DNA of 64,000 nucleotides from an uncultured Caldilineaceae bacterium (GCA_958295915.1 OY282381.1:1634722-1698721); one strand, 5' to 3'; positions 25,625-36,292 are shown, counted from the first letter of the stretch. Translations and numbers: made by a program. Notes: a model not told the origin generated them from the sequence alone.

Positions 25625-26602
25625 CTACGGCCGGCCTGATGGCCGCCAGCCCAAGGCCGGCGCCACCTGCGTGGCGACCTGTTCCAACATCGCCAGGATC
25701 CGTTCCAGCGGCGGATGGATGGGGTCGAATTGGAGGATCAGATCCGTGGCGTAGGGCAGCACGCGGTCCGCTTGCAGACGGTCGGCAACCTCATTGGGCG
25801 CGCCATAGGTCAGATGCAGGCGCTCGCAAAAGCGCGCGGTGGACGTGTCCGGCGGGATGCGTCCCTGGACATATTTTTCGATTTCGCGCAGGGCAGCGAC
25901 CCGACCGCTGCTGAGATAGATGCCGCGCGAGAGGCCGATGCGAGGCGCGGTTGGCCTCTCGCCCCAGGCCGCGCGAAAGGCTGCCGCCACCGGCTCCTGC
26001 GCGCGGTCGGTCGGTTCAGCGCGCCCCCCGGCGGAGCGGCTGAGCAGCAGACCGGCTCCGTTTTGGGCTGCATACTGCGCGCCGCGCAGGCTCAAGCCAC
26101 TCAGCCACAGACGGTCGGTCAGAGTCGGGACTGCTGGCCGCAGACGCTGACCGTCCTCTGCCAGAGCTTGGCCGGCGAGCGCCTGTTTGAGGGCAACCAG
26201 GCCGGCGGTGGTGCGCTGATGGCGGGTGGCGATATCAACGCCGAAGGCCGCGAATTCGTCTGCATCGCTGCCGCTGCCCACGCCCAGTTCCAGGCGTCCA
26301 TGGCTGAGGGTATCGACAACCGCGGCATCTTCCGCCAGCCGCAGGGGATGTTCAAAGGGCAGCACGACGATCGACGTGCCCAGCCGCAGCTGCCGGGTAC
26401 GCTCCGCCACTGCCGCCAAAAAGGGAAAGGGGGAGGGCAACAGGCCCTCCTTGTCTTTGAAGTGATGCTGGGCCACCCAGCCCACGTCAAAGCCGAGCTG
26501 GTCGGCTGCGTCAAAGATCGCGAGGTTGTCCTGATAGGCCCGACGGGCATCGGCGCTACCCCGCAGATGACTCAGAAACCCCAGGCGAAAGGGATTGGAC
26601 AT
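25625..26602 (-). CDS. LLM-class flavin-dependent oxidoreductase (luciferase-like)
   Basis: This 325-residue bacterial luciferase-like TIM barrel shows GFLSHLRGSADARRAYQDNL at the N-terminus, QLGFDVGWVAQHHF, LRLGTSIVVLPFEHPLRLAE and GRLELGVGSGSDADEF. The last resembles the FMN-binding region of reductase-dependent monooxygenases. It would use FMNH2 or F420H2; which one, and the substrate, cannot be decided. It stands alone. Upstream, 26603-26863 holds no gene, only a degraded family B-like repeat near 26636-26674. Confidence 0.85.
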   Translation of the reverse strand: MSNPFRLGFLSHLRGSADARRAYQDNLAIFDAADQLGFDVGWVAQHHFKDKEGLLPSPFPFLAAVAERTRQLRLGTSIVVLPFEHPLRLAEDAAVVDTLSHGRLELGVGSGSDADEFAAFGVDIATRHQRTTAGLVALKQALAGQALAEDGQRLRPAVPTLTDRLWLSGLSLRGAQYAAQNGAGLLLSRSAGGRAEPTDRAQEPVAAAFRAAWGERPTAPRIGLSRGIYLSSGRVAALREIEKYVQGRIPPDTSTARFCERLHLTYGAPNEVADRLQADRVLPYATDLILQFDPIHPPLERILAMLEQVATQVAPALGWRPSGRP

Positions 26603-26863
26603 GCGTTACATCCTTGATTCCAATATCCGCTAAAGTGGTTGCATTGCGCGCCGCTGTTGCTTGATAAGGCGCTCTTTAACTCCGAATTCAGGTTGGCTAC
26701 AACGAACAACTGCGCACTCTGTCGCTATTCTATCATAATTCGCTTCCCACCGGCCCGCCGGGTCAGACGCGCAGAGTCGATCCCAGGACGGTATGGGGCT
26801 TCGCCAGATCGAGGAGGCCGTCGTCCCCCAGGCAGAAGGTGGAACAGGAGGCTCTTTCCCATC

Positions 26864-27745
26864 ATGCGTATTGCTATTCTTTCAGACATCCACGGCAACT
26901 GCGTGGCGCTGGACGCGGCGCTCGCCGATATCAAATCCCAAGCGAACGGGGTTGCCACGACCAATCGGCATGGCGCAGATAGGCGTCATTTGCGGCCAGA
27001 CTCTGCAACAGGACAGCGCGCAAACCCTCCCGACAGCGGTGTCGATAGATACTGGATTCTCGGCGACCTGACGGCCATCGGCGCGCAGCCGCTGGCGGTG
27101 CTGGAGCGGCTGCGCGATCTCCCCAACGCCCGCTTCGTGCGCGGCAACGCGGAGCGCTATCTTACCACCGGCGCGCGGCCCTTCCCTTCCCAGGCAGAGG
27201 CCCTGGCGGATCACACACTGCTACCTTTATACGTGGAGGTGCTGGAATCCTTTGCATGGACCGCTGGCGCCATGGCTGCCAGCGGCCATCTACCATTTCT
27301 ACTGGACCTCCCGCTGGAGGAACGGCTGACACTGCCGGACGGCAGCCGCGCGTTGTTGGTGCACGCCTCACCGGGCACGGACAACGGACGCGGCTTCTTG
27401 CCCCATTACAGCGATGAAGAGATGAGCGAACGATTGGATGGCTGCGATGCGGATCTGGTGTGTGTCGGCCACACCCATTGGCCCCAGAATTTTCATCTGA
27501 ACGGGAAGCATGTGGTCAATCCGGGCAGCATCGGCAATCCGCTTATCCCCAGCCTGCGGGCCACCTACGCCATTCTGGAGGCGGACGAGAGCGGCTACCG
27601 CGTGGAACATCGGGCCGTGGACTATGATAGGCAGTTGGCGGAACAGCTGTTATGGGAGGCGCGTCATCCGGCGGCAGCGTATATCAGCAGCTTTCTGCGC
27701 GGGGAACGAACGCGCCCCTGGGGTGAGCCGGATATCTTAGGCTGA
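26864..27745 (+). CDS. Metallophosphoesterase (calcineurin-like) with 32-residue insertion
   Basis: This 293-residue phosphoesterase starts at MRIAILSDIHGNCVALDAAL, with AGGAGG upstream. Metal-binding motifs: SDIHGN (DxH), ILGDLTA (GDxx), GNAE (GNxE), an isolated His in LLVHASPG, and CVGHTHWP (GHTH). Between DIKSQ and GVDRYWILGD lies a 32-residue stretch (ANGVATTNRH...ANPPDS) not expected in the family. Deleting it gives a normal YfcE/MJ0936-like spacing between the DxH and GD motifs. The insert is near the active site, so activity may be altered. It stands alone and converges on herA. Confidence 0.82.
   Translation: MRIAILSDIHGNCVALDAALADIKSQANGVATTNRHGADRRHLRPDSATGQRANPPDSGVDRYWILGDLTAIGAQPLAVLERLRDLPNARFVRGNAERYLTTGARPFPSQAEALADHTLLPLYVEVLESFAWTAGAMAASGHLPFLLDLPLEERLTLPDGSRALLVHASPGTDNGRGFLPHYSDEEMSERLDGCDADLVCVGHTHWPQNFHLNGKHVVNPGSIGNPLIPSLRATYAILEADESGYRVEHRAVDYDRQLAEQLLWEARHPAAAYISSFLRGERTRPWGEPDILG
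26942..27037 (+). repeat. 96-bp in-frame insertion in the phosphoesterase gene
   Basis: Bases 26942-27037 (GCGAACGGGG...CCCGACAGC) interrupt the conserved DIKSQ/GVDRYW junction by exactly 32 codons without a stop. I see no second copy in this window and no strong palindrome, so its identity as a repeat is an inference from the clean excision. Confidence 0.5.
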
Positions 27746-27753
27746 GCAGCCTA

Positions 27754-29451
<1,698 letters not shown>

Positions 29452-29487
29452 GTAAAATAACGGTTCCTGAATCTCGTCGAGCGGGCC

Positions 29488-30123
29488 TCACCCTGCCGGC
29501 TGTATCATCGACTTCCAGGCCACATTGTTGCGCATGACCTGCAATATTGTCTGCTCGTGGGGGAAGAGGCCGGACAGCCGGTCGATGATGTCCAACAGGA
29601 GGGCCGGCGCCAGCGGGTTGTTGAGGCCGAGGAGTATGGCCGTATAGCGCAGGGCCAGCCGTTCGCGCGCGTCGCGGTGGAACTGCCGCACCTCTTCGTC
29701 AGCCAGACGCCGCACCGTCGCGCCCACTTTCGCAGCCAGCCGGGGGACTCCCTGCCGCGGGCCGCCTGCATCCTGCCAGCCCAGGGCCAACACGCCGAGG
29801 AGCGTAGCCGTCTCGTGCATGAGATCCGGGGTGAATACTGCCTGCTCCGCGCGGGAACTGAGTTGGGGCCCCTGGCTGCCGAACTCCGGATTGACGAGCA
29901 GCGTATTGTATACAATGCCGATCAGTTCGCCAGCGGGAGAACCTGCTATGCCCGGCGGATGGGAGGCAGAGTCATCCGACAAGGCAATTGCAACGAAGGC
30001 GCCGAAGGCATAGGCGTCTGGCGGCGGCTGTTTCTCCCGCTCAACAGGGCCGAAGACCTGGCAGACATAATCGATGTGGGTATTGGATTTGACGATGGAG
30101 CCGATTCGATCTGTCATGGTCAT
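29488..30123 (-). CDS. Putative HerA-associated protein with HAS-barrel-like N-terminus
   Basis: This 211-residue protein is not recognised beyond its N-terminus, MTMTDRIGSIVKSNTHIDYV then CQVFGP, which resembles the HAS-barrel found on HerA-like and F1-type ATPases. The rest is mainly helical, with an Arg-rich ATVRRLADEEVRQFHRDARE segment and no nuclease motif that I can see. It is upstream of, and probably cotranscribed with, herA, so it may load or regulate the translocase. Only 15 bp separate it from the sugar permease gene upstream. A start at the second ATG (30117) is equally possible. Confidence 0.6.
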   Translation of the reverse strand: MTMTDRIGSIVKSNTHIDYVCQVFGPVEREKQPPPDAYAFGAFVAIALSDDSASHPPGIAGSPAGELIGIVYNTLLVNPEFGSQGPQLSSRAEQAVFTPDLMHETATLLGVLALGWQDAGGPRQGVPRLAAKVGATVRRLADEEVRQFHRDARERLALRYTAILLGLNNPLAPALLLDIIDRLSGLFPHEQTILQVMRNNVAWKSMIQPAG

Positions 30124-30138
30124 ATCTGAACTATCATA

Positions 30139-30993
30139 TCAGCGCCCGCCCATGCCGGACAAGGTAATTCCTTCAACGAAGCGCTTCTGGGCGAGGATGT
30201 AGACGAGCAGCACGGGCAGCAAAGCGATGACAGAGCCGGCCATGAGCAGATGCCAGTCGGTGTTGAACTGGCCCTGGAAAGAGGCCAGCCCCACCGGAAT
30301 CGTGCGCGTGGCGTTGGAATTGGTGACAACCAGCGGCCAGAGGAAGTCGTTCCACGAGCCGAGAAAGACGAAGATCGTCAGGGCCGCCAGCACCGGTCCG
30401 CTCAACGGCATGATGACCCGCGCCCAGATGCGCAAAGAGGAGGCTCCGTCCATACGCGCGGCTTCATCCAGCTCAACGGGGATGCCGCGGAAATACTGAC
30501 GCAGCAGAAAGACGGCGAAAGCGGAAAAGGCCGTCGGCACAATCAGGGCGTAGAAGGTATCGTACCAGCGCAGATAGCGGATGAGGATAAAGTTGGGAAT
30601 CATCGTCACCTGAAACGGTATCATCAGCGTCGCCAGGTAGACAAGAAACAGGGCCTCCCGCCCCCGGTAGCGCAGGCGCGCGAAGGCGAAGGCGGACAGC
30701 GAGGCCGTAAGAATCTGGAGCGTCGTCACGCTCACAGCCACGAACAAACTGTTCAAATAGAAGCGCCCAAAGGGCATCGCCCGCACGGTATCCACGTAAT
30801 TCTGCCACACCACCGGGTTGGGGATCAGGGTCGGCGGATAGGTGAAGATCTGCGGTGGCGCTTTCAGCGAAGTGGCCAGCATCCAGCCGAAGGGGAGCAG
30901 CATCACGACGCTGCCGAAAATCAGCGCGGCGTGAATCAGCAGATTCCGCGCGTCAAACGCCGCGCGCCCGTCAACCGCTGTGCGCGTTGTCAC
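30139..30993 (-). CDS. Carbohydrate ABC transporter permease, MalG family
   Basis: This 284-residue permease has six hydrophobic segments and the EAA loop ELDEAARMDGASSLRIWARV, which docks the ATPase. It forms a heterodimer with the MalF-type protein encoded upstream, the two genes overlapping by four bases. No ATP-binding gene is present here; a shared MsiK-like ATPase elsewhere is the usual solution. Confidence 0.93.
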   Translation of the reverse strand: MTTRTAVDGRAAFDARNLLIHAALIFGSVVMLLPFGWMLATSLKAPPQIFTYPPTLIPNPVVWQNYVDTVRAMPFGRFYLNSLFVAVSVTTLQILTASLSAFAFARLRYRGREALFLVYLATLMIPFQVTMIPNFILIRYLRWYDTFYALIVPTAFSAFAVFLLRQYFRGIPVELDEAARMDGASSLRIWARVIMPLSGPVLAALTIFVFLGSWNDFLWPLVVTNSNATRTIPVGLASFQGQFNTDWHLLMAGSVIALLPVLLVYILAQKRFVEGITLSGMGGR

Positions 30994-31952
30994 GATTCGC
31001 CGCCCGCCTCGTAATGCACCCAGCGCCGTTGCAGCCGCGTCTGGATAAATGTGAAGAGGAAGATAAAGATAAACAGCACCCAGGCGACGGCCGCGCCTTT
31101 ACCCATGCGGCTGAATTCAAAGGCCATCTGATAGATGTAAAAGACGATCGTCAGGGTGGCCTGGGCCGGGCCGCCCCGAGTCATCACAAAGGCCTCGCTG
31201 AAAAGCTGAAAGGCGCCGATCATCTGAATGACCATCAGGAAAAATGTGGTCGGGCTGACCATCGGGAACGTCACGTAGCGGAAGCTCTGCCAGCCGCTGG
31301 CCCCGTCCACTTTGGCGGCGTCATACAGCTCGCGGGGCACGCCCTGGAGGGCGGCCAGATAGATGACCATTGTAAAGCCGGTGTTCTTCCACAGCGTCAG
31401 AACTACGACGGCCGGCTTGGCCCAATCTGGATCGTTCAGCCAGTCCGGCGGCCGGATAGGCAGACCGGTTTTCGCGCCCAGCTCCCAGATGGCCGCGGCC
31501 AGAATGCCGAAGTCCCGGTTGAAAAACCACTGGAAGACAAGGGCCGCGGCGACGATTGTCGTCACCACTGGCATGAAATAGATCAGGCGGTATATTTCGA
31601 TACCGCGAACGGCTCGGTTCAGGGCGACGGCCAGCAACAGGCCGAAGGCAAGCTGTAGGGGGACGATCGTGACGGTGAAGTAGAAGGTGTTGAACAGGAC
31701 TTTGCGAAAAACCCGGTCGCTCGTGAGCAGCTGCACGTAATTCTTGACGCCCACGAACTCTGGCGGGGAGAGCAGGTTCCAATCAAAAAAGCTGAGGGCA
31801 AGGGATGCGATCACCGGGATCGCAACGAAGATCAGGAAACCGGCAAAGCTGGGCAGCAGAAAAAGATAGGCCTCCCACTGCTGGTCCGGTCGGTAACGGC
31901 GCCAGCGGGAGACAGATGTTTGCTGGGATACTGAGGCGGTCTGTGCGGTCAT
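30990..31952 (-). CDS. Carbohydrate ABC transporter permease, MalF family
   Basis: This 320-residue permease starts at MTAQTASVSQQTSVSRWRRY; frame upstream of 31952 is repeat-derived. It has six hydrophobic segments and the EAA loop PRELYDAAKVDGASGWQSFR. It partners the MalG-type permease and the lipoprotein encoded 172 bp upstream. That gap contains a family B-like repeat and a strong hairpin, which may set the ratio of binding protein to permease. Confidence 0.92.
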   Translation of the reverse strand: MTAQTASVSQQTSVSRWRRYRPDQQWEAYLFLLPSFAGFLIFVAIPVIASLALSFFDWNLLSPPEFVGVKNYVQLLTSDRVFRKVLFNTFYFTVTIVPLQLAFGLLLAVALNRAVRGIEIYRLIYFMPVVTTIVAAALVFQWFFNRDFGILAAAIWELGAKTGLPIRPPDWLNDPDWAKPAVVVLTLWKNTGFTMVIYLAALQGVPRELYDAAKVDGASGWQSFRYVTFPMVSPTTFFLMVIQMIGAFQLFSEAFVMTRGGPAQATLTIVFYIYQMAFEFSRMGKGAAVAWVLFIFIFLFTFIQTRLQRRWVHYEAGGES

Positions 31953-31994
31953 GTGCGCTTGTAGGGGCAATTTGGGCTTCGCGCGATGCGCGAA

Positions 31995-32089
31995 GGTTGT
32001 GTGGCCACTGTAGGGCGCGACATCTGCGGCGCCTTCAGCCCGAACCTTATGGTTGCCATGGGGATGAGGCGTTTGCCTCACCCCCATGG
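31995..32089 (-). other. Family B-like repeat and strong hairpin between binding protein and permease genes
   Basis: A variant B element (GGTTGTGTGGCCACTGTAGG then GCGCGA, 31995-32020) is followed by CCATGGGG-ATGAGGC pairing with GCCTCA-CCCCCATGG (32056-32089). The hairpin lies just after the lipoprotein stop on the minus strand, a typical place for mRNA stabilisation or attenuation. There is no T-tract. Confidence 0.65.
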
Positions 32090-32124
32090 GAGATCGGGAA
32101 GCAACCGCAACTTAGGCGAACAGC

Positions 32125-33468
32125 CTACTTAGGAAATCCGTTTTCGGCGAGGAAGGCGTCCACCTGCTCGCAGATGGCGGCTAGTCCGTCCTCGACAGAC
32201 ACTTCACCGGTGAATATCTGATCGCGGCCCGGGCTAATGAACGAGCCGTTCAACTCAGACCATTCGGCGAAATAGCCGGTACGTCCAATCTTGGCATTCT
32301 CGCCTTCAATGATGAACGCTTGGCGATTGACCGGTGGTTGCCCACTGTTCAGGAAGGCGTCGGATCTGGCGGTGGATTGCAGAGCCGGCAGAATTTCACC
32401 GGAGGCGGTGTAGATGCGCTGGCCGCCATCGGTACTCTGGAGCCACTGCAAGAATGTCCAGGCTTCCTCTTTGTTATCGCTGAGCGCGCTCATCACCCAG
32501 GAGGCGCCCCCCGCGCCGGCGGCCCGCTGCCCGCCATCCGGAATCGGCACGACCGCGACATCGTAGTTCATGCCGGCGGCGTTGAACGCGGAGACGCGAC
32601 TGGCATTCTGAATGATCATCGCCACCTGACCGCTCTGGAAAACGGCAGCGTCGCCGCCGGCCTGGTTCAGATTGGCCGGTGGCATGGCGTAGTTGTTATC
32701 CATCATATCCTTGAAGAACTGCATCGCCTCCGCCACTTTCGGTTCGGCCAATGCGCAGCGAGAGGGGTTGCGCATATCATCCAGGGGGGCCCCTCCATTC
32801 TGCATCACCCAAAGCATGAACTTGCCGCCTTCCATGCCCAGCGCATAGCGGGAGACCCGGCCACTGTCTTCGACAACTGTCAGCTGTTCGGCCGCGGCCA
32901 GCAGGTCATTCCATGTCCAACTCTCATCCGGGTAGGGCACGCCGACCTCGTCGAAGATGTCGATGTTGTAGTACAGCACTTCCAGGCCGATATCGCGCGG
33001 GAAGCCGTAGACGCTGCCCTCATGCGTGGCGAACTCCATCAGGGACGGCCAATAGTCGTCAAGATTGTAGCCGCTCTTGTCGATCCACGGGTCCAGGTTT
33101 TCCAGCACACCTTCGGAGGCATAGCTCTGAATCGGTGAAAGGAATAGAACGTCGGGAACGACGGACGCGTCACCGCTCGCCCACAGGGTCCGTATCTTGG
33201 TAAAGTAGTCCCCCCAGGGTTCGGCCGCGATCTCCACTTGGATCTCTGGGCGCTCTTCCATAAAGGCATCAGCCACCGATTGATGGGTCGCGACTTCCGC
33301 CGGACTGCCCCACATGGCCCATGTAATCGTTACTGGGCCCTCATCGGCAGGCATCTCGGCCGCGCCACTATCGGCATCACTGGCCGATGGAGCTACGGGA
33401 GCGCAAGCAGAGAGCAGCAAAGCGGCCAACACCAATATACTCAGCACCTGCCATTGTCGAATTTGCAT
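32125..33468 (-). CDS. Sugar-binding lipoprotein of an ABC transporter
   Basis: This 447-residue family-1 solute-binding protein starts at MQIRQWQVLSILVLAALLLS, with a GGAGG site upstream. The Cys of LLLSAC is the lipid anchor. The mature part begins with an Ala/Asp/Ser-rich linker followed by TITWAMWGSPAEVATHQSVA, the UgpB/MalE-type N-lobe. It delivers a carbohydrate or glycerophosphodiester to the MalFG-type permeases downstream. Three tandem family B repeats lie just upstream, in its leader or promoter region. Confidence 0.92.
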   Translation of the reverse strand: MQIRQWQVLSILVLAALLLSACAPVAPSASDADSGAAEMPADEGPVTITWAMWGSPAEVATHQSVADAFMEERPEIQVEIAAEPWGDYFTKIRTLWASGDASVVPDVLFLSPIQSYASEGVLENLDPWIDKSGYNLDDYWPSLMEFATHEGSVYGFPRDIGLEVLYYNIDIFDEVGVPYPDESWTWNDLLAAAEQLTVVEDSGRVSRYALGMEGGKFMLWVMQNGGAPLDDMRNPSRCALAEPKVAEAMQFFKDMMDNNYAMPPANLNQAGGDAAVFQSGQVAMIIQNASRVSAFNAAGMNYDVAVVPIPDGGQRAAGAGGASWVMSALSDNKEEAWTFLQWLQSTDGGQRIYTASGEILPALQSTARSDAFLNSGQPPVNRQAFIIEGENAKIGRTGYFAEWSELNGSFISPGRDQIFTGEVSVEDGLAAICEQVDAFLAENGFPK

Positions 33469-33489
33469 TGTTCTCCTCCCTGGAATAAA

Positions 33490-33585
33490 GGTTGTATTGC
33501 GCGCCACTGTAGGGCGCGCGAAAGGTTGTGTTGCGCGCCACTGTAGGGCGCAAAAGGTTGTGTTGCGCGCCACTGTAGGGCGCGA
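33490..33585 (+). repeat. Three tandem family B palindromic repeats
   Basis: Three copies of a unit, GGTTGTGTTGCGCGCCACTG then TAGGGCGCGA, lie head to tail at about 33-bp intervals. The stem is CGCGCC/GGCGCG around ACTGTAG. They occupy the region immediately 5' of the binding-protein gene. The remaining stretch to 33789 shows only a degraded A-like element (33692-33712) and no gene. Confidence 0.9.
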
Positions 33586-33789
33586 CTCTGAAACTGCAAT
33601 GGATAACGGTTGCGCAAACAGCCACATTTTTGCCATAAAGCGAGACGCCTCTATTGTAACGGATTCGAGGCTATAAGTTCAAACACCGTTTCGCGCCTCT
33701 TTTGAGCAGAATCGTCTTCGCCCCTTCTGCCGCTGCCGACACAGTTGGGGATGCGCTGTCCCATGCGTAGAGGAAAGCGGCCGCGGTCG

Positions 33790-34269
33790 CTACGCCTTGC
33801 TCGCCGCCAGCGTGCGCCGAATCTGGTCCAGATGCGCTTCGCTATGCGCTACGCACAGGTCAAGCTGTCTGACGAGGGATACCGCGCCGTGCTTTGGGTG
33901 CAAGCCGCTCCGCTCCCAGGCATCCTCCGGCAGATTTTCCCAGAACTGAACCCAACGGGCGTGGAGGGCTTTCAGCAGAGCTAATGAATCTGACAGGTCG
34001 GGGCTGCTACCGTCAGCGAGCTGGGCCCAGGCGCCCTCGTCGTAAGGCTTCAGAGTTGGGTTTTCTTCGGTCGCCATTAGTTTGCAACGCATATAGCCGT
34101 TTATGTGGGAATCCGCAAGGTGATGGACATTCTGCGCCACCGTCCATTCGTCCGCCAGTGTCTTTGCCGTCAGTTCTTGTGGCGAAAGCCCGGACACCAG
34201 CTCCTCCACCTGCTGCGGCAGTCGGCGGATCTTCTCAATGGCTTCACTACGGGCGTTGGATGCAGACAT
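33790..34269 (-). CDS. DinB-family putative metal-dependent enzyme
   Basis: This 159-residue four-helix-bundle protein of the DinB/YfiT type carries metal-ligand histidines in VHHLADSHINGY and AHSEAHLDQI. Relatives include thiol-dependent transferases and proteins of unknown role; no substrate can be assigned. It begins with ATG at 34269, after which 64 bp lead to the next minus-strand gene upstream. Confidence 0.8.
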   Translation of the reverse strand: MSASNARSEAIEKIRRLPQQVEELVSGLSPQELTAKTLADEWTVAQNVHHLADSHINGYMRCKLMATEENPTLKPYDEGAWAQLADGSSPDLSDSLALLKALHARWVQFWENLPEDAWERSGLHPKHGAVSLVRQLDLCVAHSEAHLDQIRRTLAASKA

Positions 34270-34333
34270 GAATGTGTCTCCTTGTATCGATCTGAGCAGT
34301 GGTTACGGTATGCCGCTGCGGACAGCAGCTTGT

Positions 34334-36040
34334 CTATTGCTGTTCATTGTTTATCCTGGCGACGATCAGCCGCTGACCCGCCGGCGGCCTTGCCACTATT
34401 GACCAGTTCCCGTCCGGCCAGCGTATCAGCAGCCGCCGCAGTTGGGCTTCCGCTGGAAAGCCAAAGTGCAGCTGTCCGGGGGCGCTGGACAGGTAGCCCC
34501 GGGTGACGCGGACGTCCCGACGCAGTCGGCTGCCATCGGTCTCCAAAAAGGTTATGGCGCCGACGGCTGCCGGATTGGCGCTGCCGGGCTGGCGCAGATC
34601 GACCTGCAATGCCGCGCCGCCGCACAAGCGATTCTCAAATAGCTGGGCATTGCCCCGCAAATTGTTAACGACGATATCCAAATCCCCGTCAGCGTCCAGA
34701 TCGCCTTGGGCCGCGCCACGGCCGCCCCGCTCGCTGCCCAATCCCCAGTCCGACATGCGCTCGAAACTGGCGCCGGTGTTGCGCAGGGCTTGATTGCGCT
34801 CGACCAGTTCGTGGTTGGCCAGATGGGCGAAGGTTGTGGACTCGGCGAAGCCGTTGACGATGTAGAGATCGAGCCGCCCATCCTGGTCCAGATCGCCGAA
34901 CAGACCGGACCAACTCCAGCCGGTTGCGTCCAGTCGGCGCGCTCGGCCTTGGCTATGAAAGCCCCCCCATAGATCCGATACCAATAGCACATTTTCCATT
35001 CGTTGGGGATCGCCCGCTGGCGCGGGATGGGCCGCCTCCATAAGCGGCGCCCAGGCGCGCACGGTTTCGGCGCGTTGGTCGGGCGGCTTCATATCACTGG
35101 CAAAGAGCGCCTGTTTGCCGGAGTTGTCCACATCTGCCAGGTCAAAACTCATCGTGCTGTGGGTCATTTCCGGGAAGATCGTTGCGCGCCGCCATCCGTT
35201 GACGGTATTGCGCCAAAACGCATCGGGCACAGCGAAGTCGTTGCCGACCAGCAGGTCTGGTCGGCCATCGCCATCTTCGTCCCAAATGGCGATGGCCAAG
35301 GCCTGGGCCTCTGTGGAGAGCCGCGCGGCGCGAAACCCATCTGGCTCGTTCCAGTGGAGATACACCCCGCCCTCATCGTTGAGCAGATACTCGGTGCCCC
35401 GCTCAGTCAGCAGCCCGATGTCGTAGGAGGCGGACACAGCGTCCAGATCGCCATCTCCATCCAAGTCTGCCCAGTCGATGGCGTAGGCGGGCTGGGACAG
35501 GCCGTTCACGAACTGCTGCACGAAGCGGCCAGACGCATCTGCCGGCAGGTCTGCGCCGCGGTTGCGCCAGAAATTGACGGCGCCGCCTACACGGGTCAGC
35601 ACTAGATCGGTCCAACCGTCCGCGTCCACATCGACAGCGGCCACGGCCCGGGTGCGGCCGGTGGCCATCTGTTCCTGGCGGAAGGTCAGGCCGCCTTCAT
35701 TCCAGAAGATCGAATTGGGATTGTCGTAGTTGCCGAGAACCAGATCGAGATCGCCGTCGCGATCGAAGTCGTCGATGGCAACCCCGGCCCCGTTCGCCTC
35801 ATACATGCGGATGATATCATCCGTGGTCGTCGTGTTGTGGGGCAGATCATGGGCGATGAAGCGGTCAATGCAGGGCTCGATGGCAGGCGCGAATGGTTCA
35901 GTGCGGACTGAAATCGGCGCTATCGACTCGGAAAGGTTGTATTGCGCGACACTGTATGCCGGCGCGCAGCCGGTGAGCGCCAGACAGATAAGCGCCAGCA
36001 GCCCAATCGTTGTATTGCGCGCCTCTGCAGGGCGCGACAT
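34334..36040 (-). CDS. FG-GAP/VCBS-repeat lipoprotein with repeat-encoded signal peptide edges
   Basis: This 568-residue secreted protein has signal peptide IGLLALICLALTGC with the anchoring Cys near residue 25. Repeated calcium-binding-like motifs DFDRDGDLDLVLGNYDNPNS, DVDADGWTDLVL, DLDGDGDLDAVSA, DEDGDGRPDLLVG and DLDADGDLDIVV mark a beta-propeller of FG-GAP repeats. The C-terminus resembles the ASPIC/UnbV domain. Its first residues (MSRPAEARNTT) and those just after the Cys (APAYSVAQYNLS) are encoded by two family B repeats. An ATG at 36070 is an alternative start. It is probably a surface adhesin or scaffold; the function is unknown. Confidence 0.78.
   Translation of the reverse strand: MSRPAEARNTTIGLLALICLALTGCAPAYSVAQYNLSESIAPISVRTEPFAPAIEPCIDRFIAHDLPHNTTTTDDIIRMYEANGAGVAIDDFDRDGDLDLVLGNYDNPNSIFWNEGGLTFRQEQMATGRTRAVAAVDVDADGWTDLVLTRVGGAVNFWRNRGADLPADASGRFVQQFVNGLSQPAYAIDWADLDGDGDLDAVSASYDIGLLTERGTEYLLNDEGGVYLHWNEPDGFRAARLSTEAQALAIAIWDEDGDGRPDLLVGNDFAVPDAFWRNTVNGWRRATIFPEMTHSTMSFDLADVDNSGKQALFASDMKPPDQRAETVRAWAPLMEAAHPAPAGDPQRMENVLLVSDLWGGFHSQGRARRLDATGWSWSGLFGDLDQDGRLDLYIVNGFAESTTFAHLANHELVERNQALRNTGASFERMSDWGLGSERGGRGAAQGDLDADGDLDIVVNNLRGNAQLFENRLCGGAALQVDLRQPGSANPAAVGAITFLETDGSRLRRDVRVTRGYLSSAPGQLHFGFPAEAQLRRLLIRWPDGNWSIVARPPAGQRLIVARINNEQQ
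35935..35967 (+). repeat. Family B repeat (diverged) after the lipoprotein cysteine codon
   Basis: GGTTGTATTGCGCGACACTG then TATGCCGGCGCGC. Read on the minus strand it encodes APAYSVAQYNLS at the start of the mature lipoprotein. Confidence 0.7.
36009..36037 (+). repeat. Family B repeat at the lipoprotein start
   Basis: GTTGTATTGCGCGCCTCTGC then AGGGCGCGA. On the minus strand it encodes SRPAEARNTT right after the proposed ATG (36040-36038). Confidence 0.8.
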
Positions 36041-36118
36041 GGCAGAATTCCGCTGTCCATTCCCAGACATAGTCACCAATCCGTCTCCCCAATGCAATGC
36101 AGATACGTTGTATCGAAA

Positions 36119-36180
36119 GGTTGTGTTGCGCGCCACTGTGGGGCGCGATAGGTTATGTTGCGCGCCATTGTAGGGCGCGA
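36119..36180 (+). repeat. Two tandem family B repeats
   Basis: Copies at 36119-36149 (loop ACTGTGG) and 36151-36180 (loop ATTGTAG) lie in the divergent region between the FG-GAP lipoprotein and topA. With the copy at 36293 they fill much of this 340-bp gap, where no gene is seen. Confidence 0.88.
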
Positions 36181-36292
36181 CGGTGTATTCAGTATATGCA
36201 GAAGGAATCTAACTGTCAATTGGAGTTAATTTTGAAGGAAGCCTTCGGCTTGCTTAAGGTGATGTTCTTGTGTATCCTACGGCGGTTGTATC

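Noticed and set aside
33490..33585. The three B repeats considered as a CRISPR array
   Set aside because: The gaps between units are only 2-4 bases, with no spacers and no cas genes; they are tandem palindromes.
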